A DNA stretch of 24,500 nucleotides from Hypsibius dujardini (taxonomy: Eukaryota > Tardigrada > Eutardigrada > Parachela > Hypsibiidae). The stretch covers positions 1 through 24,500 of the forward strand of contig LRSR01008027.1 of the NCBI GenBank assembly GCA_001579985.1, given 5' to 3'. The notes under the pieces are model-generated. The model worked only from the letters and a program-made list of their open reading frames with translations, was not told the DNA's origin and searched no databases. This document shows positions 11,401 through 18,370 of the stretch, one piece after another (positions within the stretch are counted from its first letter, which is position 1; each line of letters opens with the position of its first letter). The translations under genes and the position numbers were made by a program.

Positions 11401-14400
11401 TTTATATTCAAACTACAATTATATCTTACAATAGCCTCGACGTTCGAAATTAAACAATCCTCCAGTAACACTTTACTGATAAGCAGATTTTGGCCGAACA
11501 ATACCTCGCTTGCCAAATCCTGTTTGATATCTGCAACAATGAGATGATCCGCGGTCTCTCCAATTGCAATTGGCTGGTCCTTAAGAAAATTCAACCGATC
11601 AATCGGCTGTCCGGAATCGCTTCGCACAGTCATTCTCCTGTTGGTTTCCGGGTCTCGGATGACCACTTGATCGGCAGTGACGAAGGTCGTCTCGAAGCGG
11701 CTGTTCTGTTTCTTCTTGCCGAGTGCGCAATTGAAGATGTCAACCGCGCCAAAGAGCGAAGCCTAAAAGCGTCAGAGAGAAATAATTTCAGAAAATCAGC
11801 CACAAGACAGACAGACAGACACACAGACACACAGACACACAGACAGACACACAGACACACAGACAGACAGACACACACACACACACACACCCACACACAC
11901 ACACACCCACACACACACACACACACACAGACACACAGACAGACCGACACACAGACATGTAGACAGACAAATTAAGTAGATCCGCATTCACTAACCGTCG
12001 CAAGCTTCGTCCCTTCACTGTTCCACGCGAGCGCCGGGACTACCAGCAAGTTCTTTATAGTCAGTGGCGTCGTTTCCGTCCACACCCCTTTTCTGGGCAC
12101 GTAATTCAACACTCGCAGGCGGTTGAAGCAGGCAAAGACGGCAGACCGGCCGTTTGGTGCGGCGACCGCTGCCGTCAGTCGTTGTCCGTCATGACTATCT
12201 TGACTGTCCACGGGAATCTCCTGGAGGAACTTTCCCGCGGAGTTGTAGACCGAAATGGTCTGGTCGCTGCCGCCGAGTAAAATGGAGTCACCGGGAAAGA
12301 CAAGGCAGATGAAGGGTTTCGGGGCTGTAAAGAGCTTGCGGATATTTCGGAAGGACTCCTTGTCGGCGGTGTAGGTGTGGACGGAACCATCGAGATGACC
12401 GGTCAGCAGGACGCTTCCCTGATTGCTGAAATCACGTACAGGAACAACGGTCGATATAACGGTAGCATAACAACCTCGCAATATTCTGGAACATTGATTT
12501 TTTCGACTTCAATTTAATTTCTAAAAAGAACTTACTTTCCAACTGCCGTTATGACTTGACTTCCCGATTCATTGATGGAGTCCGAGCGCTTACTGCTGCT
12601 CGCATGTCGCACCTACAAAGGAAATAAAATAAAATGTCTCTGTTTCCCCTTTTTTTCTGATGAGTCGAATTTGTCGCGACATTGAACTTACGGATCCGTC
12701 TTGCAATCCAAAGATCAAATTTCCCTTGGCCATCCACGTCACAGCGGTGACCGGGGAGCTTTGTGGGTACTTGAACACTACCGCAAGTTCCGACTTATCC
12801 CTGAAAGAACAAACATTCACCTACACAAAGAGTAAACAATAAATTACTGTAAATTAATAAGAGCTTTAGATTACTGCCGATTACCAAATTTAATTCACAT
12901 AACTAGTAACCTGTTAACTTTCAAAAACTCTGTAAATAACTAAAAAATGTCTGGCCTATTACCAATACTAATAGTTGAGCTTTTCAGAATGATTTCGCTT
13001 TATGGTTTTTTTAATAGAGCTATGATCATCATGATCTTAACAATTTTTATTTCATCGGTCAGGATCCGTAAAACTTTTTCTGGCAGTATTTCGAAGTGGG
13101 GAAAACACTGGAAGATTCCATTTTCCCTGATTTTGACTGTAAAACTTACATTTTAAGGAATGATTTAATTAAATAAATTCTGGCATTATCCCTCTTGAAA
13201 TTCAATTTGAAATCGCTTAGCACTAACAGAGTCTTTTTTGGAGATCAGGGGGCGAAGCTGTGCGTCATTTCTGGAATATCACTCGCAAGTTTCCGGTCGG
13301 GCTCAAAAATGACCTGTAGCTTTGCGCCCCCCCCCCCCGACTCCAAAAACAATTCTGCTAATGTCAGTCGATTTCAAATTGAGATTTAAAAGGGACAGTG
13401 TCAACAAAATTTTTAATTTGACCATTTCCCAAGATTGAAGTTTTTACAGTCAAAATCAGATGAAATGGAATTTTCCAGTGTTTTCCCCACTTCGAAATTC
13501 GGACAAAAAAAGGTTTTCAGGGCCTGACCGATGAGATAAGTTATGAAAATCACCATAACTGTAGCTCCGCTGAAAAATCGTCCCAAGTCAGGTTCATAAT
13601 TGAGGTTCTCATAAGTCAGGCTCATAATTGAGGTTCTCATAAGTCAGGCTAATAATTGAAGTTCTCTCAAGTCAGGGTAATAATTGAGGTTCTCCCAAGT
13701 CAGGCTCATAATTGAGTTTCTCCCAAGTCAGGCTAATAATTGAGGTTCTCATAAGTCAGGCTAATAAATGAGGTTCTCATAAGTCAGGCTCATAATTGAG
13801 GTTCTCCCAAGTCAGGCTAATAAATGAGGTTCTCCTAAGTCAGGCTAATAATTGAGGTTCATACTTCTCCTTGGGAAGGCGGTAGACGAAGACCACCGCA
13901 TCACTCTGTGCCACCGCGAGCTTCGTGGAGTCCGGGGAGAAGGCGATCCCGGTGACGACATAGCTGTTCTTTCCAAACTGCGGCAACCAAAAGAGAACAT
14001 GGAACAACACTTCTTTCGTTCCGCCCAAGTAACAATGCAACATTTGCAATTGCCGCACCTCCTTTTCAACTGGTTTCGTGGGGAAGTGAATGAGGTACTC
14101 CCAACTGTCATCGTACACCCAGACGCATCGGTCGTCGTCGCAGTAGGCGATCCTGCGGTCGTTGGGCGCCCATGCCAGCGCTTGAACGGGGAAGAGATCA
14201 TTCTGAAAATAGCAAGAGAACCTTCACACTTAGCGCTGCAAAAAACGGCCAAGCAGTTTAGTCAGCTAAATTAACTAAAAAAACACAAAGGTTTTAGTTT
14301 TTAGTTTTTTAGTAAAACAAACTTTTAGTTTGGTATCTAATCAAACTTACTCGGGAAGTGGCAGAAATTTCCCCTCGCTTTAAGGGTAGATTTTTTTTGC

Positions 14401-15517
14401 TGATACTTGTTAATATATCATGACTTTTCATAAGGGTCTCGTCGGTGCAAATACATTTGCAGGTTCAGGAAAAAAATGGGGAACAAAAAAAGAATCTCTG
14501 CCAGTTTGTGCTACATGACGGCGCTTGATTGCTTGATCATTTGACAACTTTCTCAAAAGTTTATTTTTTCAAAAACTGTTCAGTATTTTACTGAACCTCA
14601 ATACATTTTCAAAATTTACTAAAAACCTTCAGCGAGGTATAAAAAACAAGTTAAAAATTTCCCCACCAACCGGAACACCTTGAGAGAATGCAAAATGAAA
14701 ATGAAACAGTGAACGACAGCTTAAATAATCTGTATTGTTACATGAAAATATTTGTTTGAAATAAAAACATTAACGTTTGCAAAGAAGATCGGAAAAACGG
14801 GGGGGGGGGGAAGAGATGAAATAACGCGTGCAGTTGCCGCAGGAATTGTAAATTCAAATTTCGAAATCTTGGTATGAGTGATTTGCTGGACAAAAGACTG
14901 CACGCTTTTTTCCATGTTCTGACATTTCCCGCATCTCAATGGATGACACATGAACAAGGAAAAAGCGTGCAGTCTTTTATCCAGCAAATCACTCATCTTT
15001 GAAGGTTTTTAGTAAATTTTAAGAATGCTTTCACGTTCAGTAAAATACTGAACAGTTTCTGAAAAAATAAAAGTTTGAGAAAGTTGTCAAATGATCGATC
15101 AATCAAGCGCCGGCATGTAGCACAAACTGGCATAGATTCTTTTTTTGTTCTCCATTTTTTCCTGAACCTGCAAATGTATTTGCACCAACGAGACCCTTAT
15201 GAAAAATCATGATATATTAACAAGTATCAGCAAAAAAAAGAACCACACTAAGCGAGGGGAAGTCTCCGCCACTTCCCTAATTAGTCTATTAATGTCAGAA
15301 ACCTCACTTGAATCTTAATTTTAATTATATGCGAAACTAAAAATAAAAATAAAATAATTAGTCATTTAGAGTTTTGGTTCAGTCTTTTTGTCAACCTGGA
15401 TTCATACATTAATTAAGCAGACAGAAGCTTATCGGCATTGTTAAAAACAATGTAGCTTCCGAATACCTGTTTGGAGAGCTTCCGCGTTCCCAACGTCTTC
15501 TCATACTCGATCTTCAT
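1889..15517 (-). CDS. IFT172: Intraflagellar transport protein 172 (IFT172), complete, 24 exons
   Basis: IFT172 is a large peripheral subunit of the IFT-B train that carries cargo along the ciliary axoneme. Exons on the minus strand, in coding order: 15517-15467, 14202-14059, 13977-13865, 12800-12692, 12612-12536, 12425-11996, 11762-11505, 9736-9221, 8930-8563, 8312-7834, 7759-7643, 7452-7301, 7224-7037, 6740-6605, 6514-6258, 6042-5884, 5810-5630, 5555-5357, 5142-4811, 4588-4271, 3914-3537, 2411-2270, 2167-2076, 1978-1889. They join in frame to 5286 nt, 1761 aa (human 1749 aa from memory). Residues 1 to about 566 (exons 1-8) are the WD40 propeller region, with GIAFSPDSTKLAV and ALAWNSEGTKLA like the human protein. 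The rest is an alpha-solenoid of TPR-like repeats ending in EDVRRFLVKWCGA. The C-terminal blocks HGAPVTEDTINIYRHIF and DKAFYDAGRAA are diagnostic. All introns are GT-AG except intron 12 (GC-AG). The joins were made by eye against the remembered human protein, so a few borders could shift slightly. Confidence 0.96.
2412..3536. other. IFT172 intron 21 (1125 bp)
   Basis: This intron holds the foldback at 2588-3062, a T-rich tandem of TTGTTTA-type units (about 3228-3288) and an A-rich AAT/AAAT tract (3421-3466). No exon-like sequence that fits IFT172 is seen inside; the protein continues without a gap from exon 21 (SIPKDHSVS) to exon 22 (AEEYESVKNW). Confidence 0.7.
2588..3062. repeat. Foldback element in IFT172 intron 21
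   Basis: Arm 2588-2714 is an imperfect inverted copy of 2938-3062. Both arms contain AGACGAATTTCGTT (2686 onward) or its complement AACGAAATTCGTCT (2955 onward), plus CACATGACGTCACC against GACCTCATGTG. The loop is about 220 bp. I see no transposase, so this looks like a non-autonomous element or an old foldback. Confidence 0.75.
3906..3951 (-). repeat. 19-bp tandem repeat carrying three candidate 3' splice sites of IFT172 exon 21
   Basis: The plus strand has GTTTTCACCCTACACAAAA repeated, then a third GTTTTCACCCTG. On the minus strand this gives AG followed by GGTGAAAAC three times, 19 nt apart. Only the last site (exon start 3914) continues the IFT172 frame as GENLLRHSAE. The first two give a frameshift with an early TGA. 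Confidence 0.85.
3915..4270. other. IFT172 intron 20 (356 bp)
   Basis: This is AT-rich sequence with no family-like coding. It holds the tandem acceptor repeat at its 3' end and nothing else I can name. Confidence 0.6.
4613..4781. repeat. Degenerate CAGA-type microsatellite, IFT172 intron 19
   Basis: Imperfect GGCAGACAGTCAGACA-like sequence covers most of this 222-bp intron, with a purer ACAG run at about 4764-4780. The plus-strand orientation is CAGA, so the pre-mRNA carries CUGU. Confidence 0.85.
5182..5330. repeat. CAGA microsatellite, IFT172 intron 18
   Basis: A degenerate lead-in with an AC run (about 5260-5275) is followed by an almost pure (ACAG)n tract at 5284-5330. The plus-strand orientation is CAGA. 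Confidence 0.9.
6141..6205. repeat. CTGT microsatellite, IFT172 intron 15
   Basis: (GTCT)n carries occasional TTTG interruptions. It has the opposite orientation to the arrays in introns 11, 18 and 19, so the pre-mRNA carries ACAG here. Confidence 0.9.
6911..6945. repeat. TAAC microsatellite, IFT172 intron 13
   Basis: About nine near-perfect TAAC units lie inside the 296-bp intron, next to an AATTAATTAA tract. Confidence 0.9.
7225..7300 (-). other. GC-AG intron 12 of IFT172
   Basis: The exon 12/13 join needs the donor CCG|GCAAGT (minus strand, intron starts at 7300) and the acceptor GTGCAG|GAAGCC. The joined protein RDRDKLPEAVEMYKK aligns to the human protein with no gap. No GT nearby preserves the frame and alignment. 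The rest of the donor (GCAAGT) fits the known GC-donor consensus. Confidence 0.8.
7481..7609. repeat. CAGA microsatellite, IFT172 intron 11
   Basis: A pure CAGA tract at 7481-7528 is followed by a degenerate CAGA/GGCAGA/ACGCACAGA tail. The plus-strand orientation is CAGA. Confidence 0.9.
8364..8549. repeat. CTGC then CTGT microsatellite, IFT172 intron 9
   Basis: A CTGC tract (about 8374-8400) passes into a CTGT tract (8401-8468), then a degenerate tail. The plus-strand orientation is CTGT. The array fills most of the 250-bp intron and yields long spurious open frames on both strands. Confidence 0.92.
9861..10175. repeat. Foldback element with GGACAGAC loop, IFT172 intron 7
   Basis: Arm 9861-9930 (CCAATAGAACC, TATTTTATCCCTCCCT, ATCACCAGAGGCCC) is an imperfect inverted copy of 10073-10137. 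The unit GGAGGGGTAAAATAGCC is repeated once more at about 10143-10175. The loop (9953-10055) is a tandem array of GGACAGAC / GGACAGC units. Confidence 0.75.
11050..11250. repeat. Diverged relative of the intron 1 palindrome arm
   Basis: Read on the plus strand it is colinear with 14353-14560: GATTTTTTTTCTCA, TATATCATGATTTT, TAGGGTCT, GGTTTCAGAAAAAAATA and GATTGATTGAGTCATTAG all occur in the same order. Identity looks moderate, so this is an old or related copy. No opposite arm was found nearby. Confidence 0.55.
11804..11970. repeat. ACAC/AGAC microsatellite, IFT172 intron 6
   Basis: AGAC, ACAC and CACCC units are mixed across most of the 233-bp intron 6, CA-type on the plus strand. Confidence 0.92.
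13015..13569. repeat. Foldback element in IFT172 intron 3
   Basis: Arms are about 13015-13274 and 13306-13569. Matches include TTTCGAAGTGGGGAAAACAC (about 13089-13110) against its complement (about 13476-13497), CATCGGTCAGG against CCTGACCGATG, and CAATTTGAAATCG against CGATTTCAAATTG. The loop is about 30 bp, so nearly the whole 555 bp can fold into one hairpin. The right arm carries a poly-C run. Confidence 0.85.
13581..13860. repeat. 28-bp minisatellite, exactly ten units, touching a splice donor
   Basis: The unit is TCCCAAGTCAGG followed by CTAATAATTGAGGTTC, ten copies in 280 bp with no length variation. Variants alternate at a few positions (TCCC/TCAT/TCCT, CTAA/CTCA, ATT/AAT). The array ends four bases from exon 3 of IFT172: the intron 3 donor GTATGA begins at 13864. 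It also lies 11 bp from the foldback at 13015-13569. Confidence 0.95.
13978..14058 (-). other. 81-bp in-frame, stop-free intron 2 of IFT172
   Basis: Donor GAG|GTGCGG and acceptor TTGCCGCAG|TTTGG. Removing it gives PTKPVEKEFGKNSYVVTG, which aligns with the human protein without a gap. The intron is a multiple of three and has no stop, so retention would add 27 residues in the first WD repeats. Confidence 0.85.
14353..15277. repeat. Large interrupted palindrome in IFT172 intron 1
   Basis: Outer arms 14353-14630 and 15001-15277 are about 277 bp each and, by eye, around 90% identical. Inner arms 14874-14913 and 14958-14996 are 39-40 bp and nearly perfect. On the right the inner and outer arms are contiguous (4-bp gap). 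On the left they are separated by 243 bp (14631-14873) that contains a poly-G run. No coding for a transposase is seen. Confidence 0.9.
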
Positions 15518-15553
15518 CCTTTGATGCGGCCAGTCACTCGGAAATACAATGTA

Positions 15554-15563
15554 TTTTTTTATA
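15554..15563 (-). promoter_or_regulatory. TATA-like box upstream of IFT172
   Basis: The minus strand reads TATAAAAAAA at 15563-15554, about 37-46 nt before the IFT172 ATG at 15517. A TSS 25-30 nt downstream would leave a very short 5' UTR. The region is A/T rich, so chance occurrence is possible. I did not find a convincing RFX X-box nearby. Confidence 0.3.
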
Positions 15564-15866
15564 GACACAATCCGAAGCAACTACCGTGAACGTACAGAAA
15601 TAATCCGTCAGATATAATAAACCGGATTATTTTCACAACCGGGACGTTGAAGGCTCCTCATCGTACGATGCGGTCGATAAAACGCATACCTTGGCAGGTG
15701 CTAGCTGGGTTCGATCGATTTTTTCCTGTATTACTGCTGTGTCACTGCACAGTAATAATATCAGGTCGCGTATAAGGGACCTGCCTGGTTCGATTAAAAA
15801 GTGTGGTTTACGAAATGCACAATGTAATAAAAATGTTAAATATAAATCATAACTCCAATAAATCAG

Positions 15867-15947
15867 TAATAAAATAATAATAATAATAATAATAAAATAA
15901 TATTAATAATAATAAAATAATAATAATAATAATAATACAATAATAAC
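15867..15947. repeat. AAT microsatellite
   Basis: (ATA)n with AAAT interruptions, about 80 bp. Confidence 0.9.
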
Positions 15948-16490
15948 TTCAAAACTAAATTAAGAGTACGAGTTTAATAAAAAGACATGCGCTTAAAATG
16001 TCTGGTTTGAATAACGTCCTGCACACCTCACCGAGACAGTCGATTGTGATTGAGCGGAAACCAGAAACAGCTGATCGATTTCGAACAACGCCAGGTGTGC
16101 CTTCAGCTAGGCAACAGACGTTCGAAAATGCAAGGCAATGGACAGTCGTGAAATTAAGGCTTGGTTCAAGTCTTTGACGAGTCATTTAAGACAATCATTC
16201 ATGGAGCGAAACAGTAAAATGTGAGAATAAGCCAGCAGATGCAATTGTTTTGTGGAAAGTCAACGTTCACTTAATAAAATGGCACTGGTACTTGAACAGT
16301 CAATGATGTTGGCAGACGGAGAAAAATCTAGTTGGATAGCGGGAAAATTAAGCGGAAAATTTCTAGAAAACCACATCTTGTCACACCCGGTCGCGCAAAT
16401 TCAATTCGCTTTTTTGGGCTTTCATTCAGGTAAAAAAGTAGCAGTAAACGGAGTCGCGTCAGGAATCCGGTCATTTTTAGACGCTGCTGG

Positions 16491-16830
16491 TTAGCGGGTT
16501 ATTTGAGGAAGTCCGAATTCGTCCACCTGGACGCCTTGAGCGCCTGCAGCAATGCTTTCACCGGGATCACGGGAAGGCACGTCAGGCGCGTTGGCTGCCT
16601 GATCCAGGTAGCTGGCGTCTTCGTCGAAAGCCAATTCGTCGCCCAAAGCGTCAAGTTCTGCAAACAAAGACATAAATTATCACAATGAAATGTCTGCCCG
16701 TCTAGCTGTCTGTCTGTCTAGCTGTCTAGCTGTCTGTCTGTCTAACTGTCTAGCTGTCTGTCTGTCTAGCTGTCTAGCTGTCTGTCTGTCTGTCTGTCTA
16801 GCTGTCTAGCTGTCTGTCTGTCTGTCTGTT

Positions 16831-16868
<38 letters not shown>

Positions 16869-18370
16869 CATGTCTATCTCTCTCTCTATGTTTTCTAAAC
16901 TTCTGCCAGGCCCTCACACCATGCGTTCTTCTTTTCTCTCCACCTACCAGCTTCCAAGTCAGCCTCATCCATGTCTGGTACGCCGTACGATCTGCCCAGT
17001 GCCTCCTGCACTTCGTCCGCTTGTTCCAGATAATCGGCCATTTCGTCTTGTACATCCTAGGCGGAATAAATAAAGATAAAAAAATGTTTTGCAAGGAGAC
17101 GCTCGATAGAAAGGGAAAAAAGGTTGGTTGGTGTTGTACCTCAATGTCGTTGATGTTAACATTTTTGTAAGCCTTCTTCATCTCCTTCACGCCGCCTTTC
17201 ATGGCGTCCATGGTCATTTTAGTGTCCTTGAGGGTCTGCAGGGAGAAGTTTGCCTGCTCCATGTTGAAACTCTGCTGTGCCAAGTTGTCTTTCTGGTTCT
17301 CGTACATCTTCTTCTGCTTCAGAACACGCAGCGCCTTCTGCTTCACTGCATTCTGAACAAAAAACAGCAGAGCACATTGTAAAACGGAAAAATTGCCACT
17401 GAGATAACGTGGTTAAACAAATAGAGAAAGAATACATAAAATAAAATAAAGTTCACCAGAAAAAGAAAAATCCAGATTTCTTACCATTTTGAACTAAGAT
17501 TTTACATAAAATACCAAAATATGAAACATGTTTTGGAAATGGAATTCACATACCAGCATTGAAATCTTTTACATACAAAAGTGGCGAAAATCTTGCGCTG
17601 ACCGAATTAAGTACTTCAACTCAACGGCTGTGTACAACAGCCATGCAACGAGTATAATGACTTAACTCGGTTAGCGCAAGGGTTTTGCCGCGTGTGTATA
17701 TCAGATATCTAATTTGTCTTAAGTCTTGTCTAATTTGTCTTGCAAATTTCAAACACATTAGTCGGTCGAGCTCCCCTTTGGTTGATTGATGAATTAAGCG
17801 ACTGCGAAATCAACCGTCGCTTCATCAGTTGATTGACGTATTGACTGTCTGATGTATTAAACCGACAGATTTCTTTCACTACAGCTCCACCAAATTGGAA
17901 TCTCTTAGGAAATATATATTTTGTCGGTTAGAGTATTGGATTGTACGATTACCTTTGCTGGGCCTTCACGCATTTTCTTCATCTGATCCTTGTATTTGAC
18001 AAGTTCCGCGTCCAGCTTCGCCACCTTCTTCTCAATCGACTCGCCCCGGCTGTCCACCTAGACGCCAACATCAAAAAATGTCCTAATTAAAACGCTATAC
18101 TTTCGCTACATTCTACGTGATGACGGGTCACGTATACAATATTCTTTATTCGCCGAGGAATCTCGAGGAATGAGTCATACACACGTGGCCAGATTACTGG
18201 GTGGCAGAGTTCGAACCACTCTTTAGCTGGGCGCAAGCACAATTGGGTGGCCCGAGTTTGAGCCAAGCACCCAGTATTGTGGCCATGAGTCACAAACTCA
18301 CATTAGTGATGACGTCGTTGAGGTTGGGGGCAGGCGCCTTGGGTTTCCCCGTTCCAAACAGGCGATTCAT
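16491..18370 (-). CDS. CHMP5: Charged multivesicular body protein 5 (CHMP5), complete, 5 exons
   Basis: CHMP5 is an ESCRT-III family protein (yeast Vps60) that acts late in multivesicular-body sorting and binds the VPS4 co-factor LIP5/VTA1. Exons on the minus strand: 18370-18302, 18057-17953, 17352-17140, 17056-16948, 16657-16491. They give 663 nt, 220 aa plus stop TAA (human 219 aa from memory). The start [15 protein letters not shown] matches the family. Exon 2 gives the basic helix ending KKMREGPAK. Exon 3 gives [15 protein letters not shown] and [14 protein letters not shown], a nearly invariant stretch. Exons 4-5 give [16 protein letters not shown], the acidic LIP5-binding segment, and the C-terminal signature VDEFGLPQI. 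Exon phases are 0, 0, 0 and 1. A strong splice-acceptor-like TTCTTTCAG lies one base before the ATG, so a 5' UTR intron or trans-splicing is possible. It is transcribed in the same direction as IFT172, 973 bp upstream of it. Confidence 0.97.
16691..16880. repeat. CTGT/CTAG microsatellite, CHMP5 intron 4
   Basis: GTCT units alternate with AGCTGTCT blocks (16700-16810), so there is a higher-order unit of about 12-20 bp. The array then becomes nearly pure CTGT (16811-16868). It occupies most of the 290-bp intron. Confidence 0.9.
17353..17952. other. CHMP5 intron 2 (600 bp)
   Basis: It contains element B and AT-rich sequence. The repeated GATTGAT and GCGACTG motifs around 17780-17870 are short and imperfect. 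No coding is seen. Confidence 0.6.
17582..17690. repeat. Small inverted-repeat (MITE-like) element B in CHMP5 intron 2
   Basis: Arms 17582-17612 (with CTTGCGCTGACCGAATTAAG) and 17660-17690 are imperfect inverted copies, and a tiny GGCTGT...ACAGCC hairpin lies between them. Read on the minus strand, the right arm GCGCTAACCGAGTTAAG and the following TCATT match element A (near 783-762) at about 19 of 22 positions. Confidence 0.65.
18183..18290. repeat. Inverted-repeat element with tRNA-like boxes in CHMP5 intron 1
   Basis: Arms TGGCCAGATTACTGGGTGGC (18187 onward) and the complement of CACCCAGTATTGTGGCCA (ending 18286) pair imperfectly. On the minus strand the sequence has a B-box-like GGTTCGAACTC with an A-box-like TGGCTCAAACTCGGG about 48 nt before it, and CTGGGTG...CACCCAG bracketing them. 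This could be a decayed tRNA-derived SINE; a functional tRNA is not supported. Confidence 0.4.

Larger units (their letters stand above)
9737..11504. other. IFT172 intron 7 (1768 bp)
   Basis: This is the largest IFT172 intron. It holds a foldback with a GGACAGAC array (9861-10175), a diverged copy of the intron 1 element arm (about 11050-11250), and otherwise unrecognised sequence. Two weak plus-strand open frames at 10771-10929 and 10838-10924 follow acceptor-like CAGs but show no known family. Confidence 0.6.
15518..16490. other. Spacer between CHMP5 and IFT172 (973 bp)
   Basis: It must hold the CHMP5 3' UTR and the IFT172 promoter. An AAT-type microsatellite occupies 15867-15947. No further gene is recognised; open frames near 15955-16185 (minus) and 16252-16494 (plus) have no family signal. 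Confidence 0.6.

Noticed and set aside
11490-11975. 161-residue plus-strand frame with THTHTHTH
   Set aside because: Antisense shadow of IFT172 exon 7 joined to the CA microsatellite of intron 6.
15518-15900. RFX X-box expected upstream of a ciliary gene
   Set aside because: I looked for paired GTTGCC/GGCAAC-type half sites; none with correct spacing was convincing. GTTGCC near 16113-16118 lacks a good second half.
16658-16673. MSLF start for the last CHMP5 exon
   Set aside because: These codons are intron 4 sequence before the acceptor TTTGCAG. Joining to exon 4 restores [11 protein letters not shown].
17219-17437. 72-residue minus-strand frame near CHMP5 exon 3
   Set aside because: Out-of-frame shadow of exon 3; the true frame [15 protein letters not shown] matches CHMP5.
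18200-18285. Functional tRNA gene on the minus strand
   Set aside because: A- and B-box-like motifs and a possible acceptor stem exist, but the T loop does not start with TTC in the correct register and no anticodon stem of normal form is seen.
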